DNA from: Nymphaea colorata
Taxonomy: Eukaryota > Streptophyta > Magnoliopsida > Nymphaeales > Nymphaeaceae
Assembly: GCF_008831285.2 (NCBI RefSeq)
Contig: NC_045143.1
Location: 5,899,503 to 5,963,502 of the forward strand
Direction of reading: 5' to 3'
Length of the DNA: 64,000 nucleotides
Part shown: positions 13,469-27,200 of the stretch, piece by piece
Numbering within the stretch: position 1 is the stretch's first letter
Layout: every line of letters starts with the position of its first letter
Translations under genes and position numbers: made by a program
Notes under the pieces: generated by a model
What the model was told of the DNA's origin: nothing
Databases searched by the model: none
The model's input: only the letters and a program-made list of their open reading frames with translations

Positions 13469-16400
13469 GGGGCCTATGTCGAAACCTCCACAGCATCAGC
13501 ATCATCATCGCCGTTAGGAGATGATGGCCCTGATAGTCCGTGCTTGGCGGTTGTGTGTGGTGAATGGGTTTTCTTTGGTGCCGTTACGAGTTTGGCTTAA
13601 TTTGTCGGTTTGGTACTTGAACGGAAACTGATTTGATATCAGCAAAACCTTTGAAGTCTGGCCTTCTTTTGGGGTTCAATGCTGTAGCCTTTTGTTCTTT
13701 GCTTTTAGTGATGCTATATTTTATGTAAAGATAACCCTGTTTAGCTTTTCATAGTTTTGGCTTCAAGGAAAGATCTCTGGCTGGTTCTTGATTGTTCTGG
13801 TTGCTGCAACAAAGGCCTTTTCTTTCCTTTTTTCTTCTTCTACTTTTCTTGTCCATTTTCACCTATTTTACTAGTCTGTCTTGGCTTTACTGTGTTATCA
13901 TGTGGGAGATGCTATAAAACTTTCTCTGATGTTAGTGCACCATTGCCCACTTCCAAATCATGTGCCAATCTTTAGCAATGTTCATTTTATGAAATTTCCA
14001 ATTGTGGGTATTAAAATTTGTCTATCTTTACTTCAGCTTTCGATACAAGTAGCCAATAGGCGCTTTGTTCAACTTTTGCCATCATTATTCGATCTTCTTG
14101 AGACTGTGTAGAGCTCTAGGGAACTTGTATCTCATTTGTATTCGCTTGTGGCCGCCGCCATTTCAGGAAATTATTTCTTACTAGTGTTACCATCGTATTT
14201 TACGGAAACTGAAATTTGTTCTGCTTTGGCAATCGATGTTTTTGCTGACTGAAGTTTTTCGAGGAAAAGAATTAGCGTAAATAACATGAACAACTTTGCT
14301 TCTGTATTAATATGACAGCACCTTGAGGTTGTTTTCGAGTTCAGATTCCTGGATCTGTGTTGGTGTCCATGGCAATACTATCGCAAAAGGAAAGTATTTC
14401 CGAAGTGTTTACTTCAAATGCATACTCAGTTTCATTTGCCACTGAATACAGAACGGAAAGTATCAAAATTGGTCGAAGGCAAAGTGCGCAGGTGATGTTT
14501 GCTGGTTATTTTCTTACCACCTTTATGATTTTACCACAATAATTTTCCAAGCTTCTCTATGACATATTTATCATTCTCAAAATATGTTGCTTGAATAATG
14601 GGGTTTGACAAAGCACCCCCTATTTTGAACGCAACTTCAGACTTCCTTTATCTGAGATTAAAACTTGTAAAGCTTGCAGCTCGAGCTTAATAATATGTTG
14701 AAACTTGAAAGAGATTCCCTCTGTAATGCAATAAACATGTGGGAACGGTGGAGACTGGAGCTGGTGCTTCTGGTACTTAAAAGGCTTGTCATATCTTGTT
14801 TTAGAGTTCCCTTCTCCTCTGTTCTTGACTAGTTATGCTCATTTTTTCTTTTCCATCTATCCTTACGTTGCTATGGTCTGAACTCATAAATGTATTTCAA
14901 ATTGCAGTAGGATACACGTTTCTGAAACATTGTCAAACAGAAAGAATCCATACTTGCTACCCAGTGTTGGAGTTCAGAGTGAATGGATGCCGCCTCTCTT
15001 TCTCTCTCCTTAATGCTTTATGGAGAAATTGAGGCCTCTTTTCTGCCATCTGATTCAACAATATCCAATCAGTTTCGTACTCTTCAATGCAAACTCAGTG
15101 AACTGGAAACTTGATTTGTAATATGAAGTGATTCATGCTTCTGATTGTTCCAAGATAAACAAGTATTATGGTGTCATCCTTTATGTGCTTGTTGAATTAC
15201 GTGCACCCTTTTTACCTATATTTTAGTGTCTTACAGGAAATGGCGAAAGAGTTGATATTGCAGCTTACTAGGCGTTGTTCCAAAAATACCATTAGACATC
15301 AAAGGATGTGACTTCAGAATTTACACCGTGGCGTGCTTTCCCTGTCAAATTCTTCTAGATGTTCCTTTTTTGCCATTTTTTTATCAAACAAATGGTTCTT
15401 CTTGCTTTTTCAGATGCAATGGATGATCTGTCGAGTGCATATCATAACGAATTCAGATAGGCCCAAGCTCCATTTTGGCGACTAATGGCTTAAGAAAGTT
15501 GTTGGAACAAAAGATTAGTAGTCATCTTCCATGTCCCCACTTAAAATATTAAGATGAACTGGAGAAGTGCTGACTCCCTTCCTACTTGAGGAGGTGTTCA
15601 GAAAAATTGCTGATATTGGTGGTTTCACCTCTCTTGAAGTTGGGTGCCTTCTCGTTCAATAAAATCCATGTGCAGTTTATCGCTTCCTATTCTGTAAAGT
15701 GTCTAAAAAGCTGCAAGAATATTGTCAGTACCCATTGGTGCTACCTTCGGGAATCATGTCATCCTAGTGATATGGATATACGGTTGGGCAAGAGAATTTG
15801 GTCATGTGCTTGGTGCCAGCCATGTCTAGAAGTTCGAGATAAAACGATGTGACTGCTACGTGTTGCCAATTATTAATTCACCATACGCACTTGTTTTCGC
15901 TTTCTCCATTTAGAGAGAAATCACCATTTTAGCTTCTGCAGAATTCACCCACCATGCCTGTGTTTAATTTTTCAGATCGTGTTTTTGTTCTTTTCATGTT
16001 TTTATGAATAAGCTCATATACCAGCTTTCCCCAATTTACTGATTTTTTAGTTGCCTCCTGCTTGTTTATCAAGCTGTCTATGGCTTGAAGACAAACCCAG
16101 TGCTCTGTAACGTGCTCCTTGATAATAAGTAGCCGTATCATAAATGCATCGGTGCTCCATGTGTGAAATATTCTTTATCTAACTCTCATTCGTGAAGTTT
16201 GATGTCACAAAACTTCATGAAAGACTGTATCGTCTTCTCTCACTTACGGTTCAAGTAAAGAAAAGTCGATTAATGCATGCCTCTGGCTCTCTTTCTCAGA
16301 TAGTGTCTACACTTGATGACTCTTGCACTTTTAAGTGGCAATTCTTCTCATCCATGCACGACTCCGTCTCTGCTTCTCTTGTAACTATTTTCCGCATGAA

Positions 16401-18240
16401 TCTGTGGTTCTTTTACTTTCACCAGACGAAAATGTATGCATCTAAATCAGCTCTACTTAGAGCTACCATGCCCTTCTCGAAACTCGATGGTCCTCTACTG
16501 GTAAATAGCTTCAGTAGCTTGCTTCCAACCACCCGTTAGCTGCACTAAGTGATATAAATTCTATTTGTTGCCTCAGTTTTGCTACATAGTCATTACGTAC
16601 TACGTACTATCGCTAGTGCTGTTCATATCAAATGTGGATTTACCAAGTGGGTATGTTTGTTGTGTACATCTCAATTTTTGAAAAACATAATTTTGATGGT
16701 TCTCTTAAATAGATCTTCTTTCCTGGGGCATAAAAGCAGCCTATTGTACCAGTAACTTAAGCATTTTTTTTTCTTTTAGAGTATGGCAGTTGAGACTCGC
16801 TTAAAAGTTTATCCTATTGATATATTGTAATGCGTCATTCTAAGAAGTTCAGTCCCATATTAAAGATTGTGTGAAATATTCAAAGAGTTATAAATGAGGT
16901 TGTTAAGTGATTGACTGTCTTTGTTTCTAGTATCTTTGTGATTGGAACCGACACTGTTTAGGGGTAGGTTGGGATCCGCCTAACCAAGAGTGCAAGCCCT
17001 GTGGAGTGGGCCAAATTGTTACATCTATAATGAAACAGCTAAACATTTTTCTGCGGTTCCACAGTTTACCATGAAACCTGCAAGAACAGCTACCAGCTAT
17101 GTGTGAAGTTGGGTAGGTTCAACCACGTTCTTCTCTCCGCAGTTTGTCTGTGCCTTTAGATTGGTTTGTGCCTTTGTGGCTTTCCTGTCTCTCAGCCTTC
17201 TGAGAATGCTAACTGGACGTTCTTAAGGGGGCAGATACACCAGTGGTCTGGTCATTAATGGGTTCTGCTCCGGAAAAATTATAGTAAAAATATTTTCCTC
17301 ATATGTTTGTGTGATGATCATTGAATGAATTAGTGTTCCAGTAGATGAAGGGCAGGAAACTGATGATCCGTATCAGTTGTATCTGAGAAGACAAGATGCC
17401 TTGTTTATCAAACACTCTAAAGCCCAATCGCCAACATGTTCTGTGATCTAAACAAGAAAAAATACCAAGTACCTCAGCATTCACTTCAGTTGGGTTCAGG
17501 TTCCGACTCAAATTAGCAGCGGAGCTCCATTCAGATACTTGGATCTCCAGACGGCTTAACTACTGACTTTCACAAACTGTTTCAAGATTAAACTTAGTGC
17601 AACATCAAAATCCTTACAAGTTTCTTATCAATCATTAAGAAAAGTAATTCAAAATACATTTGGATTTCAAATAATCTATACGTCATCTATATGATGAACA
17701 ATTTTTGTAGAGCTTGAATGATGATAATTGGAAGAACAAGTTTTTCTGAAGTTGATTCGGTGCTAAAACCATGATGTTGGAATCCTCTGAACCGCAGTTG
17801 CTAGGTATCCTTCCCCAAATCTTGCTTCTGGACTCTTTGGGTTGCCTTTGATTATCACAGATCTGAAACCCATGAATTTAAAAACATGGATTTGAGATCC
17901 GACTGCAGGGTTGATGCTGAAAGTCAATAGTTTGTTAAATGTGAACAAACTGTGGATTTGAAGGGGGACGGGGGTGCGACTGGCAGGGGCCTTGGCCCCT
18001 CCCTCTTTAAATTTTAAAAAAATAAAAAATATATATATATAAATTTCAAAAATTTTAGTTTATTATATATAAAAAAAAAATTAAACTTCTATCTTTGATT
18101 CTGTTAAAATTTTAAAATTGTAGTTCTTTCCAAGTGACAGAAGATTCCTACTTTTCGATGTCCCAACCTATCCTTTTTTACGTTTGGATATTTGTACTCA
18201 GATCTCCATTACCTGGGTCCACATCCAACCCGTTATGCAG
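13469..18240. other. DUF3511 3' flank and intergenic stretch
   Basis: The first roughly 300 bases are probably the DUF3511 3' UTR. Beyond them are several short open frames (14357, 15586 and 16192 on plus; 17511 on minus) with no domain, no splice logic and no protein-like conservation visible, so I treat them as chance. The right end, 17950-18130, is a GGCC-flanked AT-rich dispersed element listed separately. Confidence 0.5.
17950..18130. repeat. AT-rich dispersed element with GGCC-rich flank
   Basis: A G/C-rich lead (GGGGCCTTGGCCCCTCCCTC near 17986-18004) is followed by about 120 bp that is almost entirely A/T, including an AT run at 18030-18042. The same layout recurs at about 60240-60410 and 60565-60750. 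These look like copies or relics of one plant dispersed repeat type; I cannot assign a superfamily. It lies just upstream of the eIF4A leader and may form part of its promoter region. Confidence 0.4.
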
Positions 18241-18249
18241 TTGAGTACT

Positions 18250-18472
18250 TAGAGCCCTTTTAACAGGTGCTGTTTTCCCCGACGTCCACCGCCAACGTGC
18301 GAGTAACGGAGTCTTCCTCTACGCCCCGCGAAAAGCTGGACCTTGTAACCTCTCTCTCTCTCTTTTGCCGCTCTCACGAATCGCTCTGCAACTGCGGTTT
18401 CAGAGCAGTTCGATCTCCTGCAAGAGCCATAGCGAGGAAGAAGAACACCAGCAAGTAAAAGTTTCCTCTCTT

Positions 18473-18508
<36 letters not shown>

Positions 18509-19815
18509 CCTCTCTCTCTCTGTGGAGATTCAGTAGTTATTTACGTTTCCTTATTTACTACGTTGGTTCGTGGAGCTCTTTCTCTCTTAGAGGGGATTCA
18601 GTAGTTGTTTATGTTTCCTTTATTTACTACGCTCCTTTTGCAGCTTCCTTTATATGTCTTTCTTATTTTCTTTTGAATTGTGCGTTTTGGAGCTTTCGTA
18701 TTTTCTTTTCTGAAGTTACTTTTGCTTTTTCCTTTTTTTTGTTTGCTTCTGGAGGAGGATGGAATTTGGGTTTCTAGAGTTGGACTCATTTTCCGGATTG
18801 TTTGTGGTTTGGATTCACGTGGAGTTGGAGTTGAATGTGGTTTTCCCGAAGCTCCCGGGATGTGTTCTTTCTTTCAGTATTCTGATCGTTGTCATCATCT
18901 CATTGTTTTCGGCTTATTGTGCGTGCTGTATTTTCTGAGGTTAATTTTTATTGTTCCTTTTCAGTTTGTTTCTTTCTTAGGTTGTATTTGTTCAGTTGCG
19001 ATGTAGTAAGTTTGGCCTGTCGACGAAACGCAGAATGGAACGTTAATCTTTTGATGCTTGTAATTACTGTCTGAGTAGAAGATTTACTGCTTTTCTATTC
19101 AGCTGAGTCTGGTCGCTAATTCAGAAGAAGGTTTTATCTTCAGAACAAGTTGCGGCTACCAACTAGTTTTACAGTTCGGTCCTCTGCATGATTTTTTTAG
19201 AACACCCATTTCTTTAGTTTATGAATAAAAAAAGAAAAGAAAAAGAAATCTCCAGTGCTGAACTTTGATATAGTTATTGACCCATAAGAATATGATTTGA
19301 TTTTGTGTTCTACCTGTGATGCCTTTCATGCACCAAAATTTTCCTTCCCGTTGCGTGGCTTGATTACACTTGCTGTAAGCGTGTTCTCTCTAAACATTTT
19401 GACTTTCATCTGATAGGGTCTAGTTTATATTTATCTAACATGGATTATGTGCCTGAGTGAGATGTTTGTCTTTGTCTCTTTGAGTAGGACATGGGTGTTA
19501 TTAATTATTATGCAGCTGTAGTTCATCGAGGTGGCGTTGGCTTTCTTATGTTTCTTATACCTTTTGACGACAGATGGTTGGTCTTCTAACTTTTGGATAC
19601 TTGTATGCAGCAGAGCACCTTTTTAGTAGCTGATTGCATAGTCCCTTTAGAAAGTGATGCTTGTACATATCTTTCTTCTATTTACTGTTGTTTCGTTTTT
19701 CCATACTTGACTTGTCCGTGGTGCTTGCTTCAAAGGAGGGTGTGCGATCGATCTGATTTTTTTTGAAGTTTTTGTTATTTTGATAAAGATTGTGGTCCTT
19801 TTCTTATTGTAGGCA
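18250..19815 (+). promoter_or_regulatory. eIF4A 5' leader with inferred leader intron
   Basis: A C/T-rich leader exon (about 18260-18454) is followed by a likely donor (AGCAA|GTAAAA) and a 1.36 kb intron that ends at TTGTAG (19812), three bases before the start codon. A CT microsatellite (18475-18521) lies just inside the intron. Leader introns are common in plant translation-factor genes and often raise expression; that role here is inference. The exact transcription start cannot be read from the sequence. Confidence 0.55.
18475..18521. repeat. CT microsatellite in the eIF4A leader intron
   Basis: A nearly pure CT dinucleotide run, interrupted once by a short C run near 18507-18511. It sits about 20 bp after the inferred leader-intron donor. 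Confidence 0.9.
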
Positions 19816-21494
19816 ATGGCAGGACTAGCACCTGAAGGATCACAATTTGATTCCCATCAATATGATGCCAAGATGAACGAATTGTGAGAACTACCAATTC
19901 CTATGGCATATTTTCATATTCTGCAGTTTCCTTTTCCTTTTCTTTTTATCTATATTTTTTAGTTTGGTTGGGGAGGGGGATGATGGCATGCTTAGCTGTC
20001 TTTTTTTTTTCGAAACAAATAGTAATTGTTCTCTCCTTATGATAGGCTTTCAGTTGATGGGGATGAATTTTTCACACCTTATGAAGAAGTTTGTGAAAGC
20101 TTTGATTCCATGGGTTTGCAGGAAAACCTGCTCAGAGGAATTTATGCATACGGTATGTCCTTGAAATGCTGATTGATTTATGCATGATGTACAGTTTGAT
20201 AAGTGCTAAGATTGCCAAGCTCTGTTATGATTATTGAAGGTTTTGAGAAGCCCTCCGCCATTCAGCAGAGAGGAATTGTTCCATTTTGTAAGGGCCTTGA
20301 TGTAATCCAACAGGCTCAATCTGGTACTGGCAAAACTGCAACCTTTTGCTCTGGAATTCTGCAGCAACTAGATTATGGATTATTGGAATGCCAGGCTCTG
20401 GTTCTTGCTCCTACTCGAGAACTTGCACAACAAATTGAGAAAGTGATGAGGGCTCTCGGTGACTATTTGGGTGTGAAGGTTCATGCATGTGTTGGTGGTA
20501 CAAGTGTGCGTGAAGATCAGCGCATCCTTTCAAGTGGGGTTCATGTTGTTGTTGGCACTCCGGGGCGTGTCTATGACATGCTTCGCAGGCAGTCCCTTCG
20601 TCCTGATTGCATCAAGATGTTTGTTTTGGATGAGGCAGATGAGATGCTCTCACGTGGTTTCAAGGATCAGGTTTATTTCTGATCAACATGCTTTAATCCT
20701 GTCCTCCATTGCTGTTCTATTATTGTTGTGGTTATTTCTCAACATGCTTCATCCAAATAGCAAATCTTATATCTACTTGTACACATTAAATTCACAGCAT
20801 CTTTTTGTTCTGGCTTATATGTTTATTCGTGTTTATTTTTTATGGTCTTCTTGTGCAGATCTATGACATTTTCCAGCTGCTTCCTTCTAAGATCCAAGTG
20901 GGTGTTTTCTCAGCCACGATGCCGCCAGAGGCTTTGGAGATCACCCGGAAGTTCATGAATAAGCCCGTCAGGATCCTGGTGAAACGAGATGACCTCACTC
21001 TTGAGGGTATAAAGCAATTCTTTGTCAATGTTGAGAGGGATGATTGGAAACTTGAGACGCTCTGTGACCTCTATGAAACCTTGGCGATCACTCAGAGTGT
21101 GATCTTCGTGAATACGAGGCGCAAGGTTGATTGGCTCACTGACAAGATGCGGAGCCGTGATCATACAGTCTCTGCAACTCATGGGGACATGGATCAAAAC
21201 ACAAGAGACATCATCATGCGAGAATTCCGATCAGGTTCATCCCGTGTTCTGATCACAACCGACCTGTTGGCTCGCGGAATCGATGTTCAGCAAGTCTCCC
21301 TTGTCATTAACTATGACCTGCCCACACAACCTGAGAATTATCTGCACCGTATTGGCCGTAGTGGAAGATTTGGGAGGAAGGGAGTTGCCATCAATTTTGT
21401 GACCAATGATGACGTAAGGATGCTTGCAGACATCCAGAGGTTCTACAATGTGGTGATCGAGGAACTCCCAGCAAATGTTGCGGATCTAATTTGA
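19816..21494 (+). CDS. eIF4A: Eukaryotic initiation factor 4A (DEAD-box RNA helicase)
   Basis: Four coding exons (19816-19883, 20046-20152, 20240-20670, 20859-21494) join in frame to 413 aa, the usual plant eIF4A length. It is the ATP-dependent RNA helicase of the cap-binding eIF4F complex, unwinding 5' leaders for ribosome scanning in the cytoplasm. All helicase motifs are visible: Q motif ([13 protein letters not shown], from residue 59), motif I AQSGTGKT (84-91), Ia PTRELAQQ, Ib TPGR, motif II DEAD (189-192), motif III SAT, motif [10 protein letters not shown], motif V RGID and motif [12 protein letters not shown]. The protein ends in NVADLI, a typical eIF4A C terminus. Splice sites: TT|GTGAGA, G|GTATGT and CAG|GTTTAT, with acceptors at 20045, 20239 and 20858. 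No motif residue is lost, so it should be functional. The closely related eIF4A-III is less likely given the N-terminal and C-terminal sequence. Confidence 0.97.
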
Positions 21495-21763
21495 GGCTGA
21501 GGATGACCGACTGATATACTTGAAAGGAAGCGATATACTGAAAGGAAGCTGGTATGCTGACCATCTGTTCTGGTCCTTTTTCTCTGTTTCTTTCTTTTAC
21601 TGTAGAATGCTCCAACGATGACTAACGAGTCACTCTGATACAATGCAATTTCGGATTCTATAGACGGCCATTTTTTGAGAAACGCACTAAGAAGAACCTG
21701 CTTTTTTCAGACTTCATGGCCGTAGAGGGCTGTAATTTTTGTTACCCGTTAAGTGTCTTGAAG

Positions 21764-21830
21764 GACGGCAACTTTCGTTATAGTGGTTTTTCATTTATTG
21801 TGAAAGACGGCAACTTTCGTTGTAGTGGTT
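21764..21830. repeat. 42-bp tandem duplication in the eIF4A 3' flank
   Basis: The core GACGGCAACTTTCGTT occurs at 21764 and again at 21806, each followed by (A/G)TAGTGGTT, so the period is 42 bp. A more degenerate version may precede it near 21730. It probably lies in or next to the 3' UTR. Confidence 0.8.
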
Positions 21831-23612
21831 ACTCTGTCTGCTTCTCTTTCTCCTTCTCGCTCACTTTGATTTATTCTTGGAGAGTTGGGCTCTAAAATGG
21901 ACTGTTTTAGAACATCAGGGTCACAAAGTCTGCATGAAACGAAAAAGTTATCTCAAGTCGAGAACCATGTATAGGTTTATGGTCAATACCATGAACAAAA
22001 TGATCGTTCAAGCAGGTGCGAGCTCAACCTTCAGCTTTCTAGCTATTCTTGAAAAGTAAAGGTAGCTGCGTCTACTTCATGAAGGAGCTGGTATCACCGA
22101 GATCGGCTGGGTTTTCAAAGTTGGTGGCCCCTCCCTATGGACATAGTGTCGTGAACCACCCAGCTGTTCATCAGCTGAGAATTGTCCTCCAATGGAGGTA
22201 TGAATATACAGGCTGCTTCAGGACTTGGGTGGGAAGTGGGATATCCTTCAACTTAGTGCAGAACTTAAGTGGGAGATAGAACATCCATCAATTAGAGTGC
22301 AGCAGCTTATCTACTATTTATAATATAGAGAGAATATAGAGGATCAACACCCATGAGATACGTTTTACCGGTCTGCTAACCCTGCCCAGCTACGCAAGGC
22401 GTCTGAGAATTGTCATCTAATGACTTGCAGGGGATGGCTTTTTGCCAGTCATTATTCCTCACGTCTGCACCAAAAAGGAAAGTACGATCTGTATTACTGG
22501 ACTCAAGAGAGGTGAGAGAGCTATCCAGGTCCTCCAATATGTACGTTCTCTGGGGATCCGATTTTGAGAGGATTTCGATCGGGTTTTGAAAACAACGATT
22601 CCTATCTTCACAACTGGTTCAGCAAACAAACATCCAGTCTCTTGACGGAAGTTTGGAAGAATATTTCCACATACCCGGACTACAACCAACGCATTTACCT
22701 GAAAAAATCGACTATTATCCCGAAAAGCGCACTCAAACTTCTTCTGCTTGAGGCATTTGAGATGGGTTATCGTGTTTACTCGACGTTTGCCCAATATTTC
22801 CGCTATGGAGACCACCCATCCCGATCTCACTCCAAGTTCCAACTGGTTTTATGCGCATTTCATTTTTAGGCCGAGATTCCAACTGGGCAGTTGAAACATT
22901 TGATTTATTCAAGATATCTGGCACTTTAGCTGAAGATCTCAGCAGCACTCGAAACCATTTCGAGGGAAAGCCAAAGAGAGAGGGAGGGAGGACTTGTCAG
23001 AGCAGCCAACCTGGTGGAGAACGTAAGAGCTTTTGGGATGTTTCTTTATAAGCCATAGGACGAGAGGCCCTTTTTAGCTTTATCATAGTTAAGGGGAGGA
23101 AGACGCCACTCTTTTCCTCTTTTCTCTTTTCCAGACTGTGGATACAAGCGTCGGATGTATTCTCGGACCCATGGTGACGAAGAAGATGATGGCCATAACT
23201 CGATCAAGTCTTACAGGATAAACATGTCGTCCGCTAACTCATGTCTGGAGAAGGCTGGATCAGCCTCCTTGGATGCATCCTAATCTCTCATGTGGAGATA
23301 TTACAGCACGAATGAAGCAGTCACAGACGATCGTAGGTACAGAATGATGATTGTAATGATCATGGCGCGGTCCAATTTAGGGACTAATAATTTTTATTTT
23401 AACTTATTTTATATTTTTCATTTTTTCAAAAAAAAAAAAAATTTCCAGCCGATCAGCTGATTCACCAGATTGGCAACCATTCTTGAGAGAGCCTTTTGGC
23501 CCGAACCAACATTTAGATGAACAAATTCTGATAGTTCTACAAATTTTGAGTTTTTATTGGACTCGTCACGTTTAGCAGTTTGAGGGTAAATGCAACCCAT
23601 AGAAACAGCGCC

Positions 23613-23855
23613 CAAGATAACGGCAGAGTTCAACATAATTAACTTCAGAATAATATAACCGAAACTTTGCCAAACATGCGTTCAATTAATTTACGCAGAG
23701 TTTCGAGTTGAGCTCCATAGGGTCCATGATAACGGCAGAGTTCAACGTAATCAACTACCTACAAGATAATACAAGTATAACTGCAACTTTCCCAAGCAAG
23801 CATTCACTTAAGCACATGGTTTCAAGTTGGAGATAACAAGTTAAGCTCCATACCT
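23613..23855. repeat. About 112-bp imperfect tandem duplication
   Basis: GATAACGGCAGAGTTCAAC occurs near 23616 and again near 23728. Each copy continues through similar sequence to a TTTC(G/A)AGTTG and GCTCCATA segment. The second copy is about 15 bp longer because of small insertions. It lies beyond the 3' end of the TRB gene. Confidence 0.75.
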
Positions 23856-24273
23856 TGCTGTCAGAGAAAACTAATTTCAAATTTTCAACACGACACTCAT
23901 GGCAATGATCTAGGTATCAGACTATGAGTTGCTTCTCTACGTTGAGCTTATGGCAGCAAGCAGAAACCAAGATTTAACACTTCAACAATGTCCCAGAGAA
24001 TAAGCTAAACAGAATAAGCTAAAATGCCTTCATTGGAACTGCTACCACAGCAGGGATCTGTTCCTGCTTCATCAGCCACATGCTGGGAGGAAAATCCGCC
24101 AAAAAAGAATGCTTTAAATAAATGGGCAGATCTTATTTCAACAAATATTTCTTCAATTGCTTCTACAATAACCCAACAGAATTACACTTATATTGCATTG
24201 AAAACAAAAAAATATAGAAGGATCTTATAAGGACGTCCTATTCGGCCTCTCCAGATACGATGGCATACACAGG

Positions 24274-27200
24274 CTAAGCCATGATGACAACTTTGCCCCT
24301 GGAACCTGCAAGGAAAAAAAATAAGAATATGAACTTACAAAATTTACAAGAGAATGGCACGAGTATGAGGTATTATCTGTCCTACATTGCTCATAAAACT
24401 CCTTCGCCAATTGTAACATTGCATCAGTCTTCTCAGCTAGCCGTTGAACCCGCTCTGCTTCCAACATTGCTTTGTATGCCATCTGTGATTTGATTTCAGC
24501 TTCAGCAATTTCAGATGCTATAGAAATTGCTGTTTTCTCAACCATGCTGTTTGTTGTATGAAGAGCAGAATTTGCCGACAACTTTGAGCGATGAAATGGG
24601 TCTGTCTGTTTCGGAGTTGGAGTTCTTGTGCCAAGTGAAGAATTGATGACCTTGTAACCATTGTGGACCTACATCTCATGATGCTAAATTTTAGCTAGAA
24701 AATTAAAAGCAGACAAACACATCAAAGAGAAAAGGGAGGATCAACATGCGGAGATAAGACGCTATAAGCCTACAATCGTGACCTAAAAATAGATGTTAGA
24801 ACAGAAAAGAACAGAAGAGAACATGCTTCGTGAGTGAGGTAAGTATTAATTGTTTCCTATTTTGAGAGCCATTGGCTCATCACTTTAGTAACAAACATGC
24901 TCTTATCAAGTTTATATGCAGAGCTTTAGTATACATGTAGATTACTTGCATTCAGGCAGAGCAGGCAGGAGGTATACCTTCATTATACACATGGCCTCAA
25001 CATATTTGGAACCAGATATAATGCCCCAATCAACATATATTTTAACATACAATCAGTTGAATTTAGTGCACATCGAACTAATTTATTCAATAAAAGCTCA
25101 GTAGCCTAACTCATTCAACAATCAAAGCTCAGCGGGCTCAAAAAATTTAACCAAGGCATAATGCTCTCAGCTATCCTACAGAACATTAAGTAACTAATAC
25201 AAACTGAATAACGAAGAACAAAAATGATGGTGATTGGTGAACATCCTGAGTTCCTTTAGGATGAGAAAGAATGACATAATAGTCCATTCTTGATGATAAA
25301 TAAGTGAAAAATAAACTTAACAAAATAAGTATTTGATATAGATATGTTAACAAACAACAAAATAATCTTACCTAAAGAAATATGTGCAAAAAAAATAAAC
25401 AAATAAGAATATTCTTGAATCCAAAATTCAGCATTTATCGGGGTGATATTGGCAGCACGATGAAAACTCTAGCAGCAGCTGTATCTGCGGAAACATGCGC
25501 TGATCCCAACATTTTATGTTAGAGAGCAACATTGTGCTAGTGTCCTGAATCATGTACGATACCCTGGAGCAACAAAATCAATTCAATATGCACCAACCAA
25601 CTGAAACATCACCTTTTCAATTTTTCCCTGCTGAGCTAGTTGTCTCAACTTTGAACTCAACTTCTTTCTAAAATTTGGCGGAACTTCATGCTTTTCCTGT
25701 ACAAACATCATGTAACAAAAATCAGAACTAAAGTAAAATAATAACATGTAGTACTGATAATTCACAAACTCATAAAGAACAATCTTAACTTACAAATAGT
25801 TCAATAAAGTAATTATCATGATACAAGTGTTAAGATTCCAAAACAATTGATTGCTCATAAATTGTTACCATCTGCTACTGCATACTGGCACACAATAGAT
25901 GTAAAGATACCTAAACTTTATCATTGATTCATTTTTAATTTCTTAATGATTTCTCAATTCTTGACATATCCCTGCAGCACCTTCACGCTGAACCAATGTA
26001 CCAATATGCTGAAATAGTGGTTGGCCGAGTTAGACTTTGCAATATTCAATTTTACAGAGAAGCACAGCAAAAACATGAAATCGTCACAAAATCATTGCTA
26101 CTTTGAAAGATATCATGACATTTTCTCAGGCAAACATTGTACAATGCAAAACAACATAATCAGAAGACCCACCTTCTTCAGAATTTTCTGCGATAAACAA
26201 CATTTTCCATCTTTTTCTTGTTCGTTCTTATATAATACGAACACCTGATATTTTCCTAAGACTTCTGACAGATTCATTGAAATATCTGAAAAGGTTTCCC
26301 ATGCATTTTGTCAACAAAGAGTTTATAGTTTATACACAGACGTGTAGGTTTTCCATTTTTGGGAATTCCAAAATCCAGGCATGGCAAATATCTAGCCATG
26401 TGTCAACTTTGAAGTACATATCACATATGCAGTAATAAATGTTTGTTATTTCCTCTAGGAGGGAACTTAGTAGTCAAAAACGCTGGGCAAACCTAGGTGG
26501 TCAAAGGACTAAGCAGTGCTTGGGGCCTAGGCAGTTCAAAAACAGTAAAATAAAGGGGAAAAAGAGGGAGGAGGAGGAAGGAGGTGGAAAAAAACAAGAT
26601 ACGAGGAAAAAATAAAAGAAAGAGAACTAAAAAAAGAAAAGGAAAAGAAAATGGGGGAAAGAGGAATTTTACAAGATTCTTTTCACTTGGACATTTGGGC
26701 GATCCAGCCTGGTCGAAAAACAAATAGGTGGCCGCATAGGCATGATTTTGACTACAAAGGAGATAAACAATGTTATGCAACTTGAATCTAAAACAAAATA
26801 GACAAATGCACCATATAAGAAACCAAAAGTTTTCAAAACTAAATAACTTTATAAATTAGATAAAACCTAAACTGAATTTCACACATAAAATCAACAAAAT
26901 AGTATCTTAGACAGATGTTATCAAACTCATTTTTAACGGTGATCAATGGATTGTGAACCTGAACACGGTGAGAGTCAGCAAAAAAGTAAGTTCAAAAGCA
27001 AAGCAGAAACCAAAGAGTAGAAACAACAACCTCAATGAAGCGCACAATGGCACCAACTTCTGTTCCATTGGGGTCAGGTAGAGCTGAAAAAGCTTCAAAT
27101 ATCATTTCAGTGTACCTATTTGAACAAAATGTCGGCCATCAAATACATTTAGAACAATATTCATCGGCTAGTAGTAAAAACCGTGCAAGTAGAACAGCAC

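Larger units (their letters stand above)
21495..24000. other. Convergent intergenic stretch between eIF4A and TRB
   Basis: It holds the eIF4A 3' UTR (probably to about 21850) and the region beyond the TRB 3' end. There are several local tandem duplications: a 42-bp repeat at 21764-21830, an imperfect repeat around 22215-22305 and a 112-bp duplication at 23613-23855. ORFs on both strands at 22459-22948 overlap each other and show no domain. No gene is supported. Confidence 0.5.

Noticed and set aside
15586..16539. Plus-strand open frames of 88 and 115 codons
   Set aside because: No recognisable motif, AT-rich codons, and no leader or splice context.
22459..22948. Overlapping open frames on both strands between eIF4A and TRB
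   Set aside because: No domain, no splice structure, and the frames overlap one another.
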